64,000 nucleotides of DNA from Aegilops tauschii subsp. strangulata (GCF_002575655.3 NC_053039.3:222475622-222539621), one strand, 5' to 3'. Shown: positions 1 to 11,369, counted from the stretch's first letter. Notes: a model not told the origin generated them from the sequence alone. Program-made: numbers and translations.

Positions 1-289
1 CAACACTCATTGGACCACACACATCGGTATGTATGATTTCCAATAAGTTGGTTGCTCGCTCCATTGTTCCGGAGAACGGAGTCTTGGTCATTTTACCCAT
101 GAGGCATGGTTCGCACGTGTCAAATGATTCCTAATCAAGAGACTCCAAAAGTCCATCTGCAAGGAGCTTCTTCATGCGCTTTACACCAATGTGACCAAGG
201 CGGCAGTGCCACAAGTATGTGGGACTATCGTTATCAACTTTACATCTTTTGGTATTCACACTATGAACATGTGTAACATCACGTCCGGA
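1..289 (-). pseudogene. Inverted Copia pol segment (GAG-pre-integrase / start of integrase)
   Basis: Read on the minus strand, this stretch matches Copia H from about 44349 to 44632, i.e. the end of the protease region and the integrase zinc-finger region (the GEPCLMGKM-like part). The match stops near 289, and from about 300 the sequence matches H in the forward direction from about 45640. It is a non-functional fragment. The arrangement fits inversion of a segment covering the integrase, whose remainder would lie left of the window. Confidence 0.8.
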
Positions 290-299
290 GAACTACTGG

Positions 300-1475
300 A
301 TGGTCGTAAGGCTATTGGGTGCAGATGGATTTTAAAAGGGAAGACAGACAATGATGGTAAGTATCACCATTAAGAAAGCTCGACTTGTCATTAAGATGTT
401 TTCCGACAAGTTCAAGGAGTTGACTACGATGAGATTTTCTCACTCGTAGCGATGCTAAGAGTCTGTTGGAACTATATTAGTAGTTACTGCATTATTTATG
501 AAATCTTGCAGATAGGATGTCAAAACATTGTTTCCTCGACGATTTTCTTGTGGAAAGGTTATATGTGATACAACCAGATGGTTTTGTCAATCCTGAAAGA
601 TGCTAACAAGTATGCAAAGCTCCAGCAATCCTTCTAAGGACTGGAGTAAGCATCTCGGAGTTGGAATGTACACTTTGATGAGATGATCAAAGATTTTGGG
701 TTTATATAAAGTTTATGAGAAACTTATATTTCCAAAGAAGTGAGTGGGAGCACTATAGAATTTTTGATGAGTATATGTTGTTAACATATTGTTGATCAGA
801 AATGATGTAGAATTTCTGGAAAGCATACAGGGTTATTTGAAAAGTGTTTTTCAATGGAAAACCTGGATTAAGCTACTTGAACTTTGAGCATCAAGATCTA
901 TAAGGATAGATCAAAAACGCTCAATAGTACTTTCAAATGAATACATACCGTGACAAGATTTTGAAGGAGTTCAAAATAGATCAGCAAAGAAGGAGTTCTT
1001 GGCTGTGTTACAAGGTGTGAGTATTGAGTAAGACTCAAGACCTGACCACGGCAGAAGAGAGAGAAAGGACGAAGGTCGTCCCCTATGCTTTAGACGCAGG
1101 CTCTACGATATGCTATGCTGTGTACCGCACCTGAAGTGTGCCTTGCCATGAGTTAGTCAAGGGGTACAATAGTGATCCAGGAATGGATCACATGACAGCG
1201 GTCGAACTTATCCTTAGTAACTAGTGGACTAAGGAATTTTCTCAATTATGGAGGTGGTAAAAGAGTTCGTCGTAAAGGGTTACGACGATGCAAACTTTGA
1301 CACTAATCCGGATGACTCTGAGTAGTAAACCGGATTCGTATAGTAGAGCAGTTATTTGGAACAGCTCCAAGTAGCGCGTAGTAGCTGCATCTACAAGATG
1401 ACATAGAGATTTGTAAAGCACACATGGGTCTGAATGTTGCAGACTCGTTGACTAAAACCTCTCTCGTAAGCATAA
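300..1475 (+). pseudogene. Copia reverse transcriptase / RNase H remnant
   Basis: Short islands match the RT-RNase H region of Copia H. Near 325 is the block that in H encodes NKWIFKKK. The region near 560 corresponds to the MQPEGFVDPKNANK block, and the one near 1440 to the C-terminal VADPLTKPL block. Frameshifts and stops occur every few tens of bases and no frame stays open beyond about 60 codons. No catalytic YVDD is readable. It is a dead fragment of element A and expresses no plausible product. Confidence 0.82.
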
Positions 1476-1499
1476 CATGATCAAACCCTAGAACTCATT

Positions 1500-1612
1500 G
1501 AGTGTTAATCACATGGTGATGTGAACTAGATTATTGACTCTAGTAAACTCCTGGGTATTAGTCACATGGCGATGTGAACTTTGAGTGTTAATCACATGGT
1601 GATGTGAACTAG
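1500..1612 (+). repeat. Three-copy tandem repeat upstream of the polypurine tract
   Basis: A unit reading roughly GTGTTAATCACATGGTGATG, followed by TGAACT, occurs at 1502-1527, 1555-1580 (with two differences) and 1587-1612. Copies 1 and 3 are each followed by a version of AGATTATTGACTCTAG. Copia H has a single short equivalent before its 3' LTR. This is non-coding DNA between the end of pol and the LTR. Confidence 0.75.
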
Positions 1613-1640
1613 ATAATTGACTCTAGTGCAAGTGGGAGAC

Positions 1641-3391
1641 TGTTGGAAATATGCCCTAGAGGCAATAATAAAATGGTTATTATTGTATTTTCTTGTTCAT
1701 GATGATTGTCTATTGTTCATGCTATAATTGTATTAACTGGAAACCGTAATACATGTGTGAATACATAGACCACAACATGTCCCTAGTAAGCCTCTAGTTG
1801 ACTAGCTCGTTGATCAATAGATGGTTATGGTTTCCTGACCATGGACATTGGATGTCATTGATAACGGGATCACATCATTAGGAGAATGATGTGATGGACA
1901 AGACCCAATCCTAAGCATAGCACAAGATCGTGTAGTTCGTTTGCTAGAGCTTTTCTAATGTCAAGTATCATTTCCTTAGACCATGAGATTGTGCAACTCC
2001 CAGATACCGTAGGAATGCTTTGGGTGTATCAAATGTCACAACGTAACTGGGTGGCTATAAAGGTGCACTACAGGTATCTCCGAAAGTGTCTGTTGGGTTG
2101 GCACGAATCGAGACTGGGATTTGTCACTCCGTATGACGGAGAGGTATCTCTGGGCCCACTCGATAATGCATCATCATAATGAGCTCAATGTAACTAATGA
2201 GTTAGCCACGGGATCATGCGTTACAGAACGAGTAAAGTGACTTGCCGGTAACAAGATTGAACGAGGTATTGGGATACCGACGATCGAATCTCGGGCAAGT
2301 AACATACCGATAGACAAAGGGAATTGTATACGGGATTGATTGAATCCCCAACATCGTGGTTCATCCGATGAGATCATCGTGGAACATGTGGGAGCCAATA
2401 TGGGTATCCAGATCCCGCTATTGGTTATTGGCCGGAGAGGTGTCTCGGTCATGTCTGCATGGTTCCCGAACCCGTAGGGTCTACGCACTTAAGGTTCGGT
2501 GACGCTAGAGTTGTTATGGGAAATAGTATGTGGTTACCGAAGGTTGTTCGGAGTCCCGGATGAGATCCCGGACATCACGAGGAGTTCCGGAATGGTCCGG
2601 CGGTGAAGATCGATATATTGGACGAAGGGTATTGGAGTCCGGAAGTGTTCCGGGGGTACCAGGCTATGGCCAGCATGACCGAAAGGTGTTTCGGGAGCCC
2701 CGACAAGTGTTGGAGGGCCTCATGGGCCAAAGGGGAAGGGGAAAACCAGCCCACTAAGGGGTGGTGCGCCGCCCACACCCTTTCCCACGTTACTTGGGGA
2801 GGTGGGGCGCCTCCACCTGGCTTGGGAGGCAAGCCTCCACCTGCTTGGCTTGGGGGGCAAGTCTCCCTAGGATTTTCCCTTGGGAGATCCAATCTGCTTG
2901 GCCGCCCCCCCCCTAGGGGAAACCCTAGGGCGCCTCCCCTCCCCCCTTGCCCCTATATATAGTGGAGGGGTGGGAGGGCAGTTACACCTCTTCCCTGGCG
3001 CAGCCCTCCCTCCTCATACACCTCCTCCTTCTCCTCCGTAGTGCTTAGCGAAGCTCTGTCGGAGAACCACGAGCTCCATTGCCACCATGCCGTCGTGCTG
3101 CTAGAGTTCTCCCTCAACTTCTCCTCTCCCCTTGCTGGATCAAGAAGGAGGAGACGTCCCCGGGCTGTACGTGTGTTGAACGCGGAGGCGCCGTCCGTTC
3201 GGCGCTAGATCGGATCTTCCGCGATTTGAATCGCCGCGAGTACGACTCCATCAACCGCGTTCTTGTAACGCTTCCGCTTAGCGATCTTCAAGGGTATGAA
3301 GATGCACTCCCTCTCTCTCGTTGCTAGCATCTCCTAGATTGGTCTTGGTGACACGTAGGAAAATTTTGAATTATTGCTACGTTCCACAACA
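1641..3391 (+). repeat. LTR of Copia element A (3' LTR, 1751 bp)
   Basis: It begins TGTTGGAAATATGCCC after the purine tract AGTGGGAGAC and ends CCACAACA, giving TG...CA termini with short inverted ends TGTTG/CAACA. Length and ends match the 1715-bp 3' LTR of H, but the middle (about 2600-2760) differs, so this is another subfamily. A TATATATA box lies near 2954. No partner LTR is in the window, so age and target duplication cannot be assessed. Confidence 0.92.
2954..2961 (+). promoter_or_regulatory. TATA box in LTR A
   Basis: TATATATA sits in a C-rich context (CCCCTATATATAGTGG) at the position equivalent to TATATAAA in the LTRs of H. It is the likely U3 core promoter. Confidence 0.65.
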
Positions 3392-3419
3392 GGAACCACG
3401 AAGATGGTAGGGATAGGAT

Positions 3420-4316
3420 CCTCCCGACCAGCCTTCATTGGCAAAGTTCATGTTAGAGATGGAGAGGAACAAGCGTGAGTCTAACCGCTTGTTAGCACGT
3501 ATTGAGGAGAACACCGCACATCAGTACAAAGAGTCAGCGACCATCTATGACTTCATTGGTCTGAACCCACCCACCTTCCATCATTCCATTGAGCAACTCG
3601 ATGCAGATGACTGGCTTCGTAGTATCACTCACAAGCTCCGTTTTGTGAACGTAGATGAAAGTGACAAGGTCACCTATGCTGCATATCACCTGGAAGGTCC
3701 TGCTAGTCTTTGGTGGCAAAACTATGAGGCTATGCTTCCAGCTGGTCAGATTCCTACCTGGAGAGATTTCACTGAGGCTTTTCGCGAGCATCACATTCCT
3801 AAAGCCCTCATTGATCGCAAGAGAGAAGAGTTCTGTAGTTTCACCCAGAGTATGATGGTTGTTGATGCTTAGAGTAGAGAGTTTGAGAACCTCGCCCGCT
3901 ATGCTACAGAAGAAGTGTCCACGGACGCCAAGAAGCAGGCTAGGTTCCGGAAGGGTCTTAACCCCAAGTTGCGTCGTGATCTCCACTTGCACCATTGCAA
4001 TACATTCCAGGCTCTTGTGAACAAGGCCATTAATGCGGAGACAGCTCAGCTCACTTACGAGGAGTCTCGTAAGCACACCCGTGATTTGGGTTCTTCCGCC
4101 GGTTCTAGTTCTCAGAAGCGCCGGATTTGGGTTCCGAACTCTGCTCTTCCACCCAGTTTAACACCGAGGCCATCTTATGTGGCGCCTCACCCAGTTCAGC
4201 CATATGCTCCACCCAGGCCTATTGGTGGACCGCCTGCCAATGTGGGTCCACGTCCTACCTCCAAGATTTGTTACAAGTGTGGAGAGCCAGGCCACATTGC
4301 CCGTATTTGCACTTAG
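3420..4316 (+). pseudogene. Chromovirus gag, N-terminally truncated
   Basis: The frame encodes a retrotransposon gag core (DADDWLRSI, then ASLWWQNYEAM near 3690-3740) that would form virus-like particles around the RNA. It ends with a zinc knuckle [14 protein letters not shown] at about 4270-4311 (CX2CX4HX4C intact). In-frame TAG stops lie at 3408 and 3414, before the preserved part, and at 3870-3872 inside it. The knuckle frame closes with TAG at 4314, and protease continues one frame over. The true N-terminus is lost at the junction with LTR A. Confidence 0.82.
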
Positions 4317-5948
4317 ACCAGTGTTGCTCCACCCAGCCCGAGAAGTCTGTTGGCCGTGGTAGTAAGCCATCACGCAAGATGATCAGTGCCAAGTCAGCTC
4401 CCACTGAACATGGACGTGTGCATCACGTCTCAGCTAAAGACGCTCATGATGATCCAGATGTCGCTCTTGGTACACTCCTTGTAAACTGTCACCCTGCATT
4501 GGTTCTGTTCGATACTGGGGCGTCTCATTCCTTCATTTCTGAAAGTTATGCCCGCTTGAACGACATGTCATTTTGTGATATGCCCTCCCCACTACTCATT
4601 CAAACTCCTGGATCCAAATGGCAAACTTCTAGGATAAATTATGGCAATGAAATAATTGTTGACAGACTTGTATTCCTAGCTTCCTTGATATCTCTTAAGT
4701 CTTCAGATATTAACATCATCTTGGGTATGGACTGGATGAAAGCTCATTATGCCAAGATTGATTATTACACCAGGTCTGTTCAGCTCACACACCCCTCTGG
4801 CAAGATAGTCACTGTCTCCACCAGAATTGCAAAGCGTCAGCTTTATTCTCTTAATGACAGCCCTCTTCCAGACCTTGAGGATATCCCGGTAGTCCGTGAC
4901 TTTTCGGATGTCTTTCCAGAAGAACTGCCAGGTATTCTACCTGACAAGGAGGTAGAGTTTGTCATAGATCTTCTCCCAGGAACCGTCCCAATTTCTTGGA
5001 GACCTTACAAGATGGCGCCCTTAGAGCTAGCCGAGCTTAAGAAACAACTTGATGAGTCCTTACAAAAGGGTTTCATCCGTCCTAGTTCTTCTCCTTGGGC
5101 TTGCCCCGTTCTCTTCGTCAAGAAGAAGGATGGTACGGACCGGATGGTTGTAGATTATCGTCCCGTTAATTTGGTCACGATAAAGAACAAGTATCCGCTC
5201 CCCAGGATCAACGACCTGTATGATCAGCTCGCTGGATCCTCAGTCTTCTCCAAGATGGATTTGAGGTTAGGCTACCACCAAATCAAGATCAGAAACGGGG
5301 ACATTCCTAAAACGGCTTTTGTCACTCGTTATGGTCAGTACGAGTACACCGTCATGTCCTTTGGTCTAACCAATGCTCCAGCTACCTTCTCCCGCTTGAT
5401 GAACTCAATCTTCATGGAGTACTTAGATAAGTTCGTCGTGGTTTACCTCGATGATATCCTTATTTACTCAAAGAACAAGGAAGAGCATGCCGAACATCTT
5501 AGACTTGTGTTAGAGAAACTTAGAGAGCACCGCCTTTATGCCAAGTTCTCCAAGTGCAAATTTTGGTTGCCAGAAGTGACCTACCTGGGCCACGTGATCT
5601 CTGGTAAGGGCATTGCTGTCAATCCCGAAAGAGTTCAGGCCGTTCTTGATTGGACTCCACCTGAAATAGTTAAACAGGTTAGGAGTTTCCTTGATCTAGC
5701 CAGTTATTGTCGCCGCTTCGTTGGGAACTTCTCCAAAGTGGCCAAACCTCTCACGGAACTTCTCAAGAAAGATAAAAAGTTTGAGTGGTCCCCACAGTGT
5801 GAGTACAGTTTTCAGGAACTGAAAAGACGCCTGACTTCTGCTCCCATACTTGTGCCACCGGATTTCACTAAAGACATTGTTATCTACTGCGACGCCTCAC
5901 GACAGGGATTAGGTTGCATTCTTATGCAGGATTGCCATGTGATTGCCT
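4317..5948 (+). pseudogene. Chromovirus pol: protease, reverse transcriptase, partial RNase H
   Basis: One frame stays open from about 4317 to the fusion point. It starts with an aspartic protease ([11 protein letters not shown] near 4507, then ILGMDWM near 4722). RT follows, with [17 protein letters not shown] (about 5120-5170), [13 protein letters not shown] and the catalytic YLDDILIYS (about 5444-5470). RNase H begins with [12 protein letters not shown] near 5885. The expected CHVIAYASRQL-type continuation is replaced near 5949 by Tat gag in a different frame. The rest of RNase H, integrase and chromodomain are missing, so the product would be inactive although the RT itself looks well kept. 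Confidence 0.88.
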
Positions 5949-8900
5949 CCCCGAGCCGGCGGGTCAGGCCCGACACTGGAGCAGCTGTTGAATGAGCCTT
6001 GTCCAAGGGATGGCTCTAGGGAGAAGCCAGCTAGTCATCTATGGAAGGATTGCGCAATCATGAAGGCCTTTAAAAATTCCAATGCCTTTAATGGCAACAA
6101 TGGCTCGGGCGGCGGCTCAGGCGCTGGCGGTTTTCATGGCCCGGGCGGCGGCTCAAATTCTAATCCACAGAACGGTCAAGGGGGCTCTAATCAGCAGTCT
6201 GGCCAGGGTTATCAATAGCAGCAGGGGGGTTATCAGACCAATCCAAAGCAGCTTAATGGTGGACAGTATCATGTATTTACCACCAGTCTGTGTAAGGGAG
6301 ATCAGAAGCTTCATAAGAGGGCTGTGAATGCTGTTGAGCCGGCGGTTCCACGTTATTTAAGATGGTCTGAGCAGCCTGTCGTGTGGAGTAGGGAGGATCA
6401 CCCTCCCCGGGTTGATAATCCGGGTCACTTCGCCTTGGTGGTGGCTCCTCAGGTGGGAGGATATAAGTTCACTAAGGTGCTCATGGATGGAGGCAGCAGT
6501 ATCAACATCCTCTATTATGAGACTTTCCGTCGTATGGGGTTGATTGATAAGAACCTCAGCCAGTCAAACACTATTTTCCATGGTGTGGTGCCTGGTAAGT
6601 CGGCTTATCCAGTTAGCAAGATCGAGTTGGAAGTGGCCTTTGGAGACGAGTACAACTACAGGGTGGAAAAATTGACCTATGAGGTGGTCAAGATAAGAAG
6701 TCCGTATCATGCCATATTTGGGCGGCCGGCTTACGCCAAGTTCATGGCTCGGCCGTGTTACGTGTATTTACAGCTCAAGATGCCGGGTCACAATGGGACC
6801 ATTATGGTTCACGGCAGCCGGAAGGTGGCCTTGGAGTGTAAGGAAGGCGATGCAGCTTATGCAGAATCTGTTTGTGCAACAGAGGAGTTGAAATTTTACA
6901 AGGACAATGTTGACCCAACAGATATGACCTCTCGGAAAAAGCCGACTACGGAGCATGAGCTGGCAATGAAATTTAAGTCGGCTGATGATATTAAACTTGT
7001 TGATTTCGTTCCAGGTGAGTCATCTCAGCAGTTTAGCATCAGTGCCAATCTGGATCCAAAATAGGAAAGCGCGCTCATCGAGTTCATCCGTGAGAATAGG
7101 GACATTTTCGCATGGAAACCTTCTGACATGCCAGGTGTACCTAGAGAACTCACTAAGCACACTCTCAATGTTGATCCGAAATTAAAGCCGGTCAGGCAAT
7201 TCCTTCGGCGGTTTAATGAACAGAGGCGGAAAGCCATTGGTGAAGAGGTGGCCCGGCTCTTGGCGGCCGGGTTTATTGTTGAAGTCTTTCAACCAGAGTG
7301 GTTAGCTAACCCGGTGCTCGTGCTCAAGAAGAACGGCACCTGGCGGATGTGTGTGGACTACACGGACTTAAACAAGGCATGTCCGGCTGATCCTTTTGCG
7401 CTTCCCCGTATTAATCAAATCATTGATGCTACGGCGGGTTGCGAGCGCTTAAGTTTCTTGGATGCTTATTCTGGATATCATCAGATTAAAATGGCAGTTA
7501 AGGACCAGGAGAAGATGGTGTTCATCACTCCCTTTGGAGCCTTCTGCTATGTGTCTATGCCCTTTGGACTCAAGAGTGCACAGGCAACTTATCAGCGTTG
7601 CGTGCAGAACTGTCTTCATAACCAGATTGGGCGCAATGTTCATGCCTATGTGGATGATATTGTGGTTAAGTCCAGGGAGAAGGAAACCTTGATAGATGAT
7701 CTGAGGGAAACCTTTGATAATCTCCGGGTCTACAAGATGATGCTTAACCCAGCCAAGTGTGTTTTTGGTGTTCCTGCAGGCAAGCTCTTGGGTTTCTTGG
7801 TTTCTAACAGAGGCATTGAAGCTAACCCAAAGAAGATTAAGGCAATCACCTCTCTGGCTAAGCCGGCGTGTATAAACGATGTCCAGCGCCTGGCGGGTCA
7901 TATTGCTGCTTTAAGCCGGTTTAGAAGCCGTTTGGGTGAGAAGGCCATGCCGTTGTACCAGTTGATGAAGAAAACTGATGACTTTGTCTGGAATGATGCT
8001 GCTAATACTGCTTTTGAAGATTTGAAGAGACAGCTGGCAGAGCCCCCAGTCCTTGCTGCTCCGGTTGACAAGGAGCCTTTATTGCTGTATGTAGCTGCTA
8101 ACACACGGGCCGTCAGTGTGGCTGTGGTGGTGGAGCGCAAGGAAGAGGGTGAGGAGCATCCGGTTCAGCGACCGGTTTATTACGTCAGTGAAGTGCTCAT
8201 CGAGTCCAAACAGCGGTATCCACATGGGCAGAAGCTTGTTTATGGTGTGTTCATGGCAAGCCGGAAGCTTAAGCATTATTTCCAGGGTCACCCTATCACT
8301 GTGGTCAGTTCTGCCCCCCTTGGAGATATTATTCAAAACAGAGAGGCCACAGGGAGAGTGGCTAAGTGGGCTATAGAGCTCGGACCTCATGGTCTGAAAT
8401 ACGTACCACGCACTGCTGTTAAATCTCAAGCCTTGGTCGATTTCATCAACGATTGGACAGAGCTGCAAGTGCCCGAAGAAAAGCCGGATAACACATACTG
8501 GACTATTCACTTCGATGGGTCCAGGCAATTGGAGGGCTCGGGGGCTGGAGTTGTATTGGCTTCCCCTAAAGGTGACAAGTTCCATTATGTGCTACGGTTG
8601 ATGTTTCCTTGTACTAACAATGCGGCTGAGTACGAGGCCTTGCTCCATGGTCTTCGGATGGCTAAAGAGATGAGCTTGAGCCGGGTAAGGTGCTTCGGCG
8701 ACTCAGACTTAGTGGCTCAATAGGTATCAGGCAAGTGGGATTCCACGGACCCTCTCATGGCGGCTTATCGCCGTGAAGGTGATGCTATTGCTGGACACTT
8801 TCAGGGTTACCAAGTAGAGCACATCGATCGCAGGAAGAACGAGGCGGCTGATGCTTTAAGCCGGCTGGGCTCTCAGCGAAAACCGGTGCCGCCTAATACT

Positions 8901-10368
8901 TTCCTGGACGTCTTGCATAACCCTTTTGTTAATTTGCCTACAAAGGAAGATTTGGCTGTCCCTGACCCGGAGGCACAGTTGGTGGCGGCTCTCCACATCA
9001 TCCCGGACTGGACAGTGCCTTATCTGGCTTACATGACCCGGGGAGATTTGCCTGAGGATGAAACTTTGGCCAGACAAATAACCCGGCGGTCTAAGTCAAT
9101 GGTTGTTATCAATGGTGAGCTGCATCGCCGCAGTGTTACGGGAGCGTTCCAGCGCTGTGTCTCCCCTGAGGAAGGTCAAGAAATCTTGCGTGAGATTCAC
9201 GAAGGGGATTGTGGCCATCATGCCGGCTCAAAATCCCTTGTGGCCAAGGCATTTCGTCATGGTTTTTATTGGCTGACGGCTCATGCTGATGCGGAGGACT
9301 TGGTCAGTAAATGTGATGGTTGCCAGAGGTTCTCGCGATGGGCTCATGTGCCGGCTCAGGAGCTGAGGATGATACCAATCACTTGGCCATTTGCGGTCTG
9401 GGGGCTTGATATGGTTGGGCCTTTTAAAAGGTCCAAGGACAAGAAGACCCACCTCTTGGTGGCAGTTGACAAGTTCACAAAGTGGGTTGAGGCAGAGCCC
9501 GTTAGCAAGTGTGACGCAGCCACGGCGGTTCAGTTCATGAAAAAGGTGATATTTCGCTTTGGCTTTCCACACAGCATTATAACTGACAACGACACCAATC
9601 TATCTAAGGGTGCTATGGAGGAGTTTTGTCAACAAGAGCATATTCGACTTGATGTTTCATCAGTGGCTCATCCTCAATCCAATGGTCAAGCTGAGAGAGC
9701 TAATCAGGAGATTCTGAAAAGGCATCAAGCCCCGGCTTTTGGTTCCTTTGCAACGGACGCCGGGTTGTTGGGTGGAGGAGTTACCCTCCGTGTTATGGAG
9801 CATCAATACTACTCCTAATAGGTCTACGGGTTACACGCCTTTCTTCATGGTTTATGGAGCGGAAGCAGTCCTCCCAAGTGACATCCGTCATGACTCGCCT
9901 CGAGTGGCGGCTTATGTTGAGGTGGATAATGAACATGCGCGCCAAGATGCTCTTGACTTGTTGGATGAACAGCGTGATGTGGCAGCAGCTCGCTCCGCGA
10001 TTTACCAACAAGACCTGCGCCGTTATCACAGTCGCCGGGTTAAATCCCGGGTCTTCCAGGAAGGTGATCTGGTGCTCCGGCTCATCCAAGATCAAACCGA
10101 TGCGCACAAGCTATCCCCGCCTTGGGAAGGACCCTTTGTGGTCAGCAAGAACTTGCACAACGGGTCATACTACCTTATTGACGTTCGAGAGCATAAAGAT
10201 TCACGTAAGTCGGAGGAGGAGACCCGTCGGCCGTGGAACATAGCTCAGCTTCGGCCTTATTACACTGGAGCCACCGGCTTTCATAATGTACATATTTCTA
10301 TAAGCCATGTATATATTATGACAAGCAATAAAGCAGGACCTCTGTCCTTTTTTCTCCTCCAAAGGTAA
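5949..10368 (+). pseudogene. Tat-lineage gag(end)-pol polyprotein, family 1, copy C
   Basis: The order is gag tail with a CPxH...H....C finger (about 5998-6060) and a Gly/Asn/Gln-rich stretch, then protease (MDGGSS at 6483-6500). RT follows with YVDDIVV at 7647-7667, then a degenerate first RNase H. A second, archaeal-type RNase H (HFDGSRQLEGSGAG near 8509-8550) precedes integrase, which has an HHCC finger at about 9200-9330 and DDE residues near 9408, 9588 and 9700. Protease to integrase read in one frame. Lesions are TAG at 6216, 7062 and 8721, and one extra A in the A-run near 9716. Two RNase H domains in tandem are typical of the Tat lineage. The final stop seen in E at 27465 is lost here, lengthening the frame to 10368. 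Confidence 0.9.
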
Positions 10369-11369
10369 ATGTGTTGTTTCCATTACAAGATCGCATGGTA
10401 ACTTGGAGGTGGATCCGGCTTAGGATCGTATTCGAATCTAGCCGTATGCAATATAGTCACTTGGGGGCTTCCTGTTCAAACATAGGTCGTATTCGAACCA
10501 AAGAGAACATAGCTGTCGGTACCCATTTGATTGGCAAAGTGCCGAGCTCATTGGGGAGTTTTCTTTGATCATATTTGAATCATAACTCAACCCCCTTTGG
10601 GAACCGACGTGGATCGTATTCGAATCAGCGTCGTTAAACAATTCTTAAGGTCATTTGGGGGCTTCCTGTTCAAACATGGGTCGTATTCGAACCAAAGAGA
10701 ACATAGCTGTCGGTACCCTCTTGATCAGGCATCGCCAAACCCACTGGGGGCTATATGATCACATCCGAATCTTGGCTTAACCCCTTTGGGATGGGTCTCT
10801 GGTCGTATTCGAACCGGAAGCCCCTGAGTTTTGATTCTCTGATTTACAACAAATTCTTCTGGTTGTATCAACAGTGTACACGGCGGTTCTTATTCCGCCG
10901 GCTTACTTTGATTCACAGTGCTAGTCGCACGCAATCAACATTATCAAGACTGGTCAAGCGGAGTTGAGGTATCAACCTTATTATCCAGGTTATATAAACC
11001 GGAAGTGTACTTGAAGGCCTGTAAGTGTGTTCTTACGGTTATATCAAGGACATAATTGAGGACCAGTCTTTCGTGACTTAGATTCACATTCCGGGTTATA
11101 TGTATGAGACTATGATTCTCAGTGCGGTAAGCCGCCTAGAGACTTGTGATTTGTTTTTCTATGCAGGATAGTTAAGGACAGCTATTTGAGCTTAAGGAAA
11201 ATGAAAGATCAATTATGACTTGGAAGAATATAAGGAAGCAACTTCAATGGAGTTAAGCATTCAACACGTGCACGATGGCACGACAAAGTTAAAATGTTGG
11301 TCCTACTCTATTACAAGACTCTCAGAGTCCAAAAGGGTGAAGCATTGTTTAACAAGCCGCGTAAAAGAT
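10369..11369 (+). other. Spacer between pol and the antisense gene (copy C)
   Basis: Apart from the TTCGAA array there is no convincing coding sequence; short frames here do not resemble anything and are not shared with E. The stretch would contain the 3' ends of both the sense pol region and the antisense gene, so convergent polyadenylation signals are expected somewhere here, but I cannot point to one with confidence. Confidence 0.6.
10424..10815 (+). repeat. TTCGAA-centred repeat array, about 189-bp period (copy C)
   Basis: Seven copies of a 15-bp motif close to GRTCGTATTCGAAYC start at 10424, 10485, 10567, 10612, 10679, 10757 and 10801. Spacings are 61, 82, 45, 67, 78 and 44, so the block is a tandem duplication of a three-motif unit of about 189 bp plus one further motif. 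Each unit also holds a long shared tract from GGGGGCTTCCTGTTCAAACA to CGGTACCC. The array lies in the spacer between integrase and the 3' end of the antisense gene. Confidence 0.85.

Larger units (their letters stand above)
1..3391 (+). mobile_element. Element A: decayed Angela/WIS-like Copia retrotransposon, 3' end
   Basis: This is the 3' end of a Ty1/Copia element whose 5' part lies outside the window. Positions 300-1475 align by eye with the RT and RNase H region of the better preserved Copia H (45640-47040). A GTGGGAGAC purine tract and a full-length LTR follow. The coding part is full of stops and small indels. The first ~289 bases run in the opposite orientation to the rest, so the element was rearranged internally. 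LTR start, length and end match the Angela/WIS/BARE group of Triticeae; the exact family is not settled. Confidence 0.88.
3392..5948 (+). mobile_element. Element B: Tekay/Del-type chromovirus fragment (gag to RNase H start)
   Basis: The internal part of a Ty3/Gypsy element begins directly after LTR A, without its own LTR or primer site. It carries gag, a CCHC knuckle, protease, a full RT and the first part of RNase H, and stops near 5948 inside RNase H where Tat element C begins. RT motifs and gag style (LDADDWLRS, PASLWWQNYEAM) fit chromoviruses of the Tekay/Del lineage. Integrase and chromodomain are absent. The region at 16281-20477 may be its displaced 3' end. Confidence 0.85.

Noticed and set aside
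2575..2962. Pro/Gly-rich frames on both strands of LTR A (similar at 41106-41401 and 48008-48769)
   Set aside because: They lie across the GC-rich U3 of Angela-type LTRs, have different ends in each copy and no start context.
3534..4076. 180-codon minus-strand frame opposite gag of element B
   Set aside because: It is a shadow of the conserved gag frame on the other strand, with no motif of its own. Unlike the Tat antisense gene it overlaps sense coding DNA.
8079..8585. 168-codon minus-strand frame opposite pol of element C
   Set aside because: Complement of the RNase H coding region; not preserved as an open frame of the same length in E.
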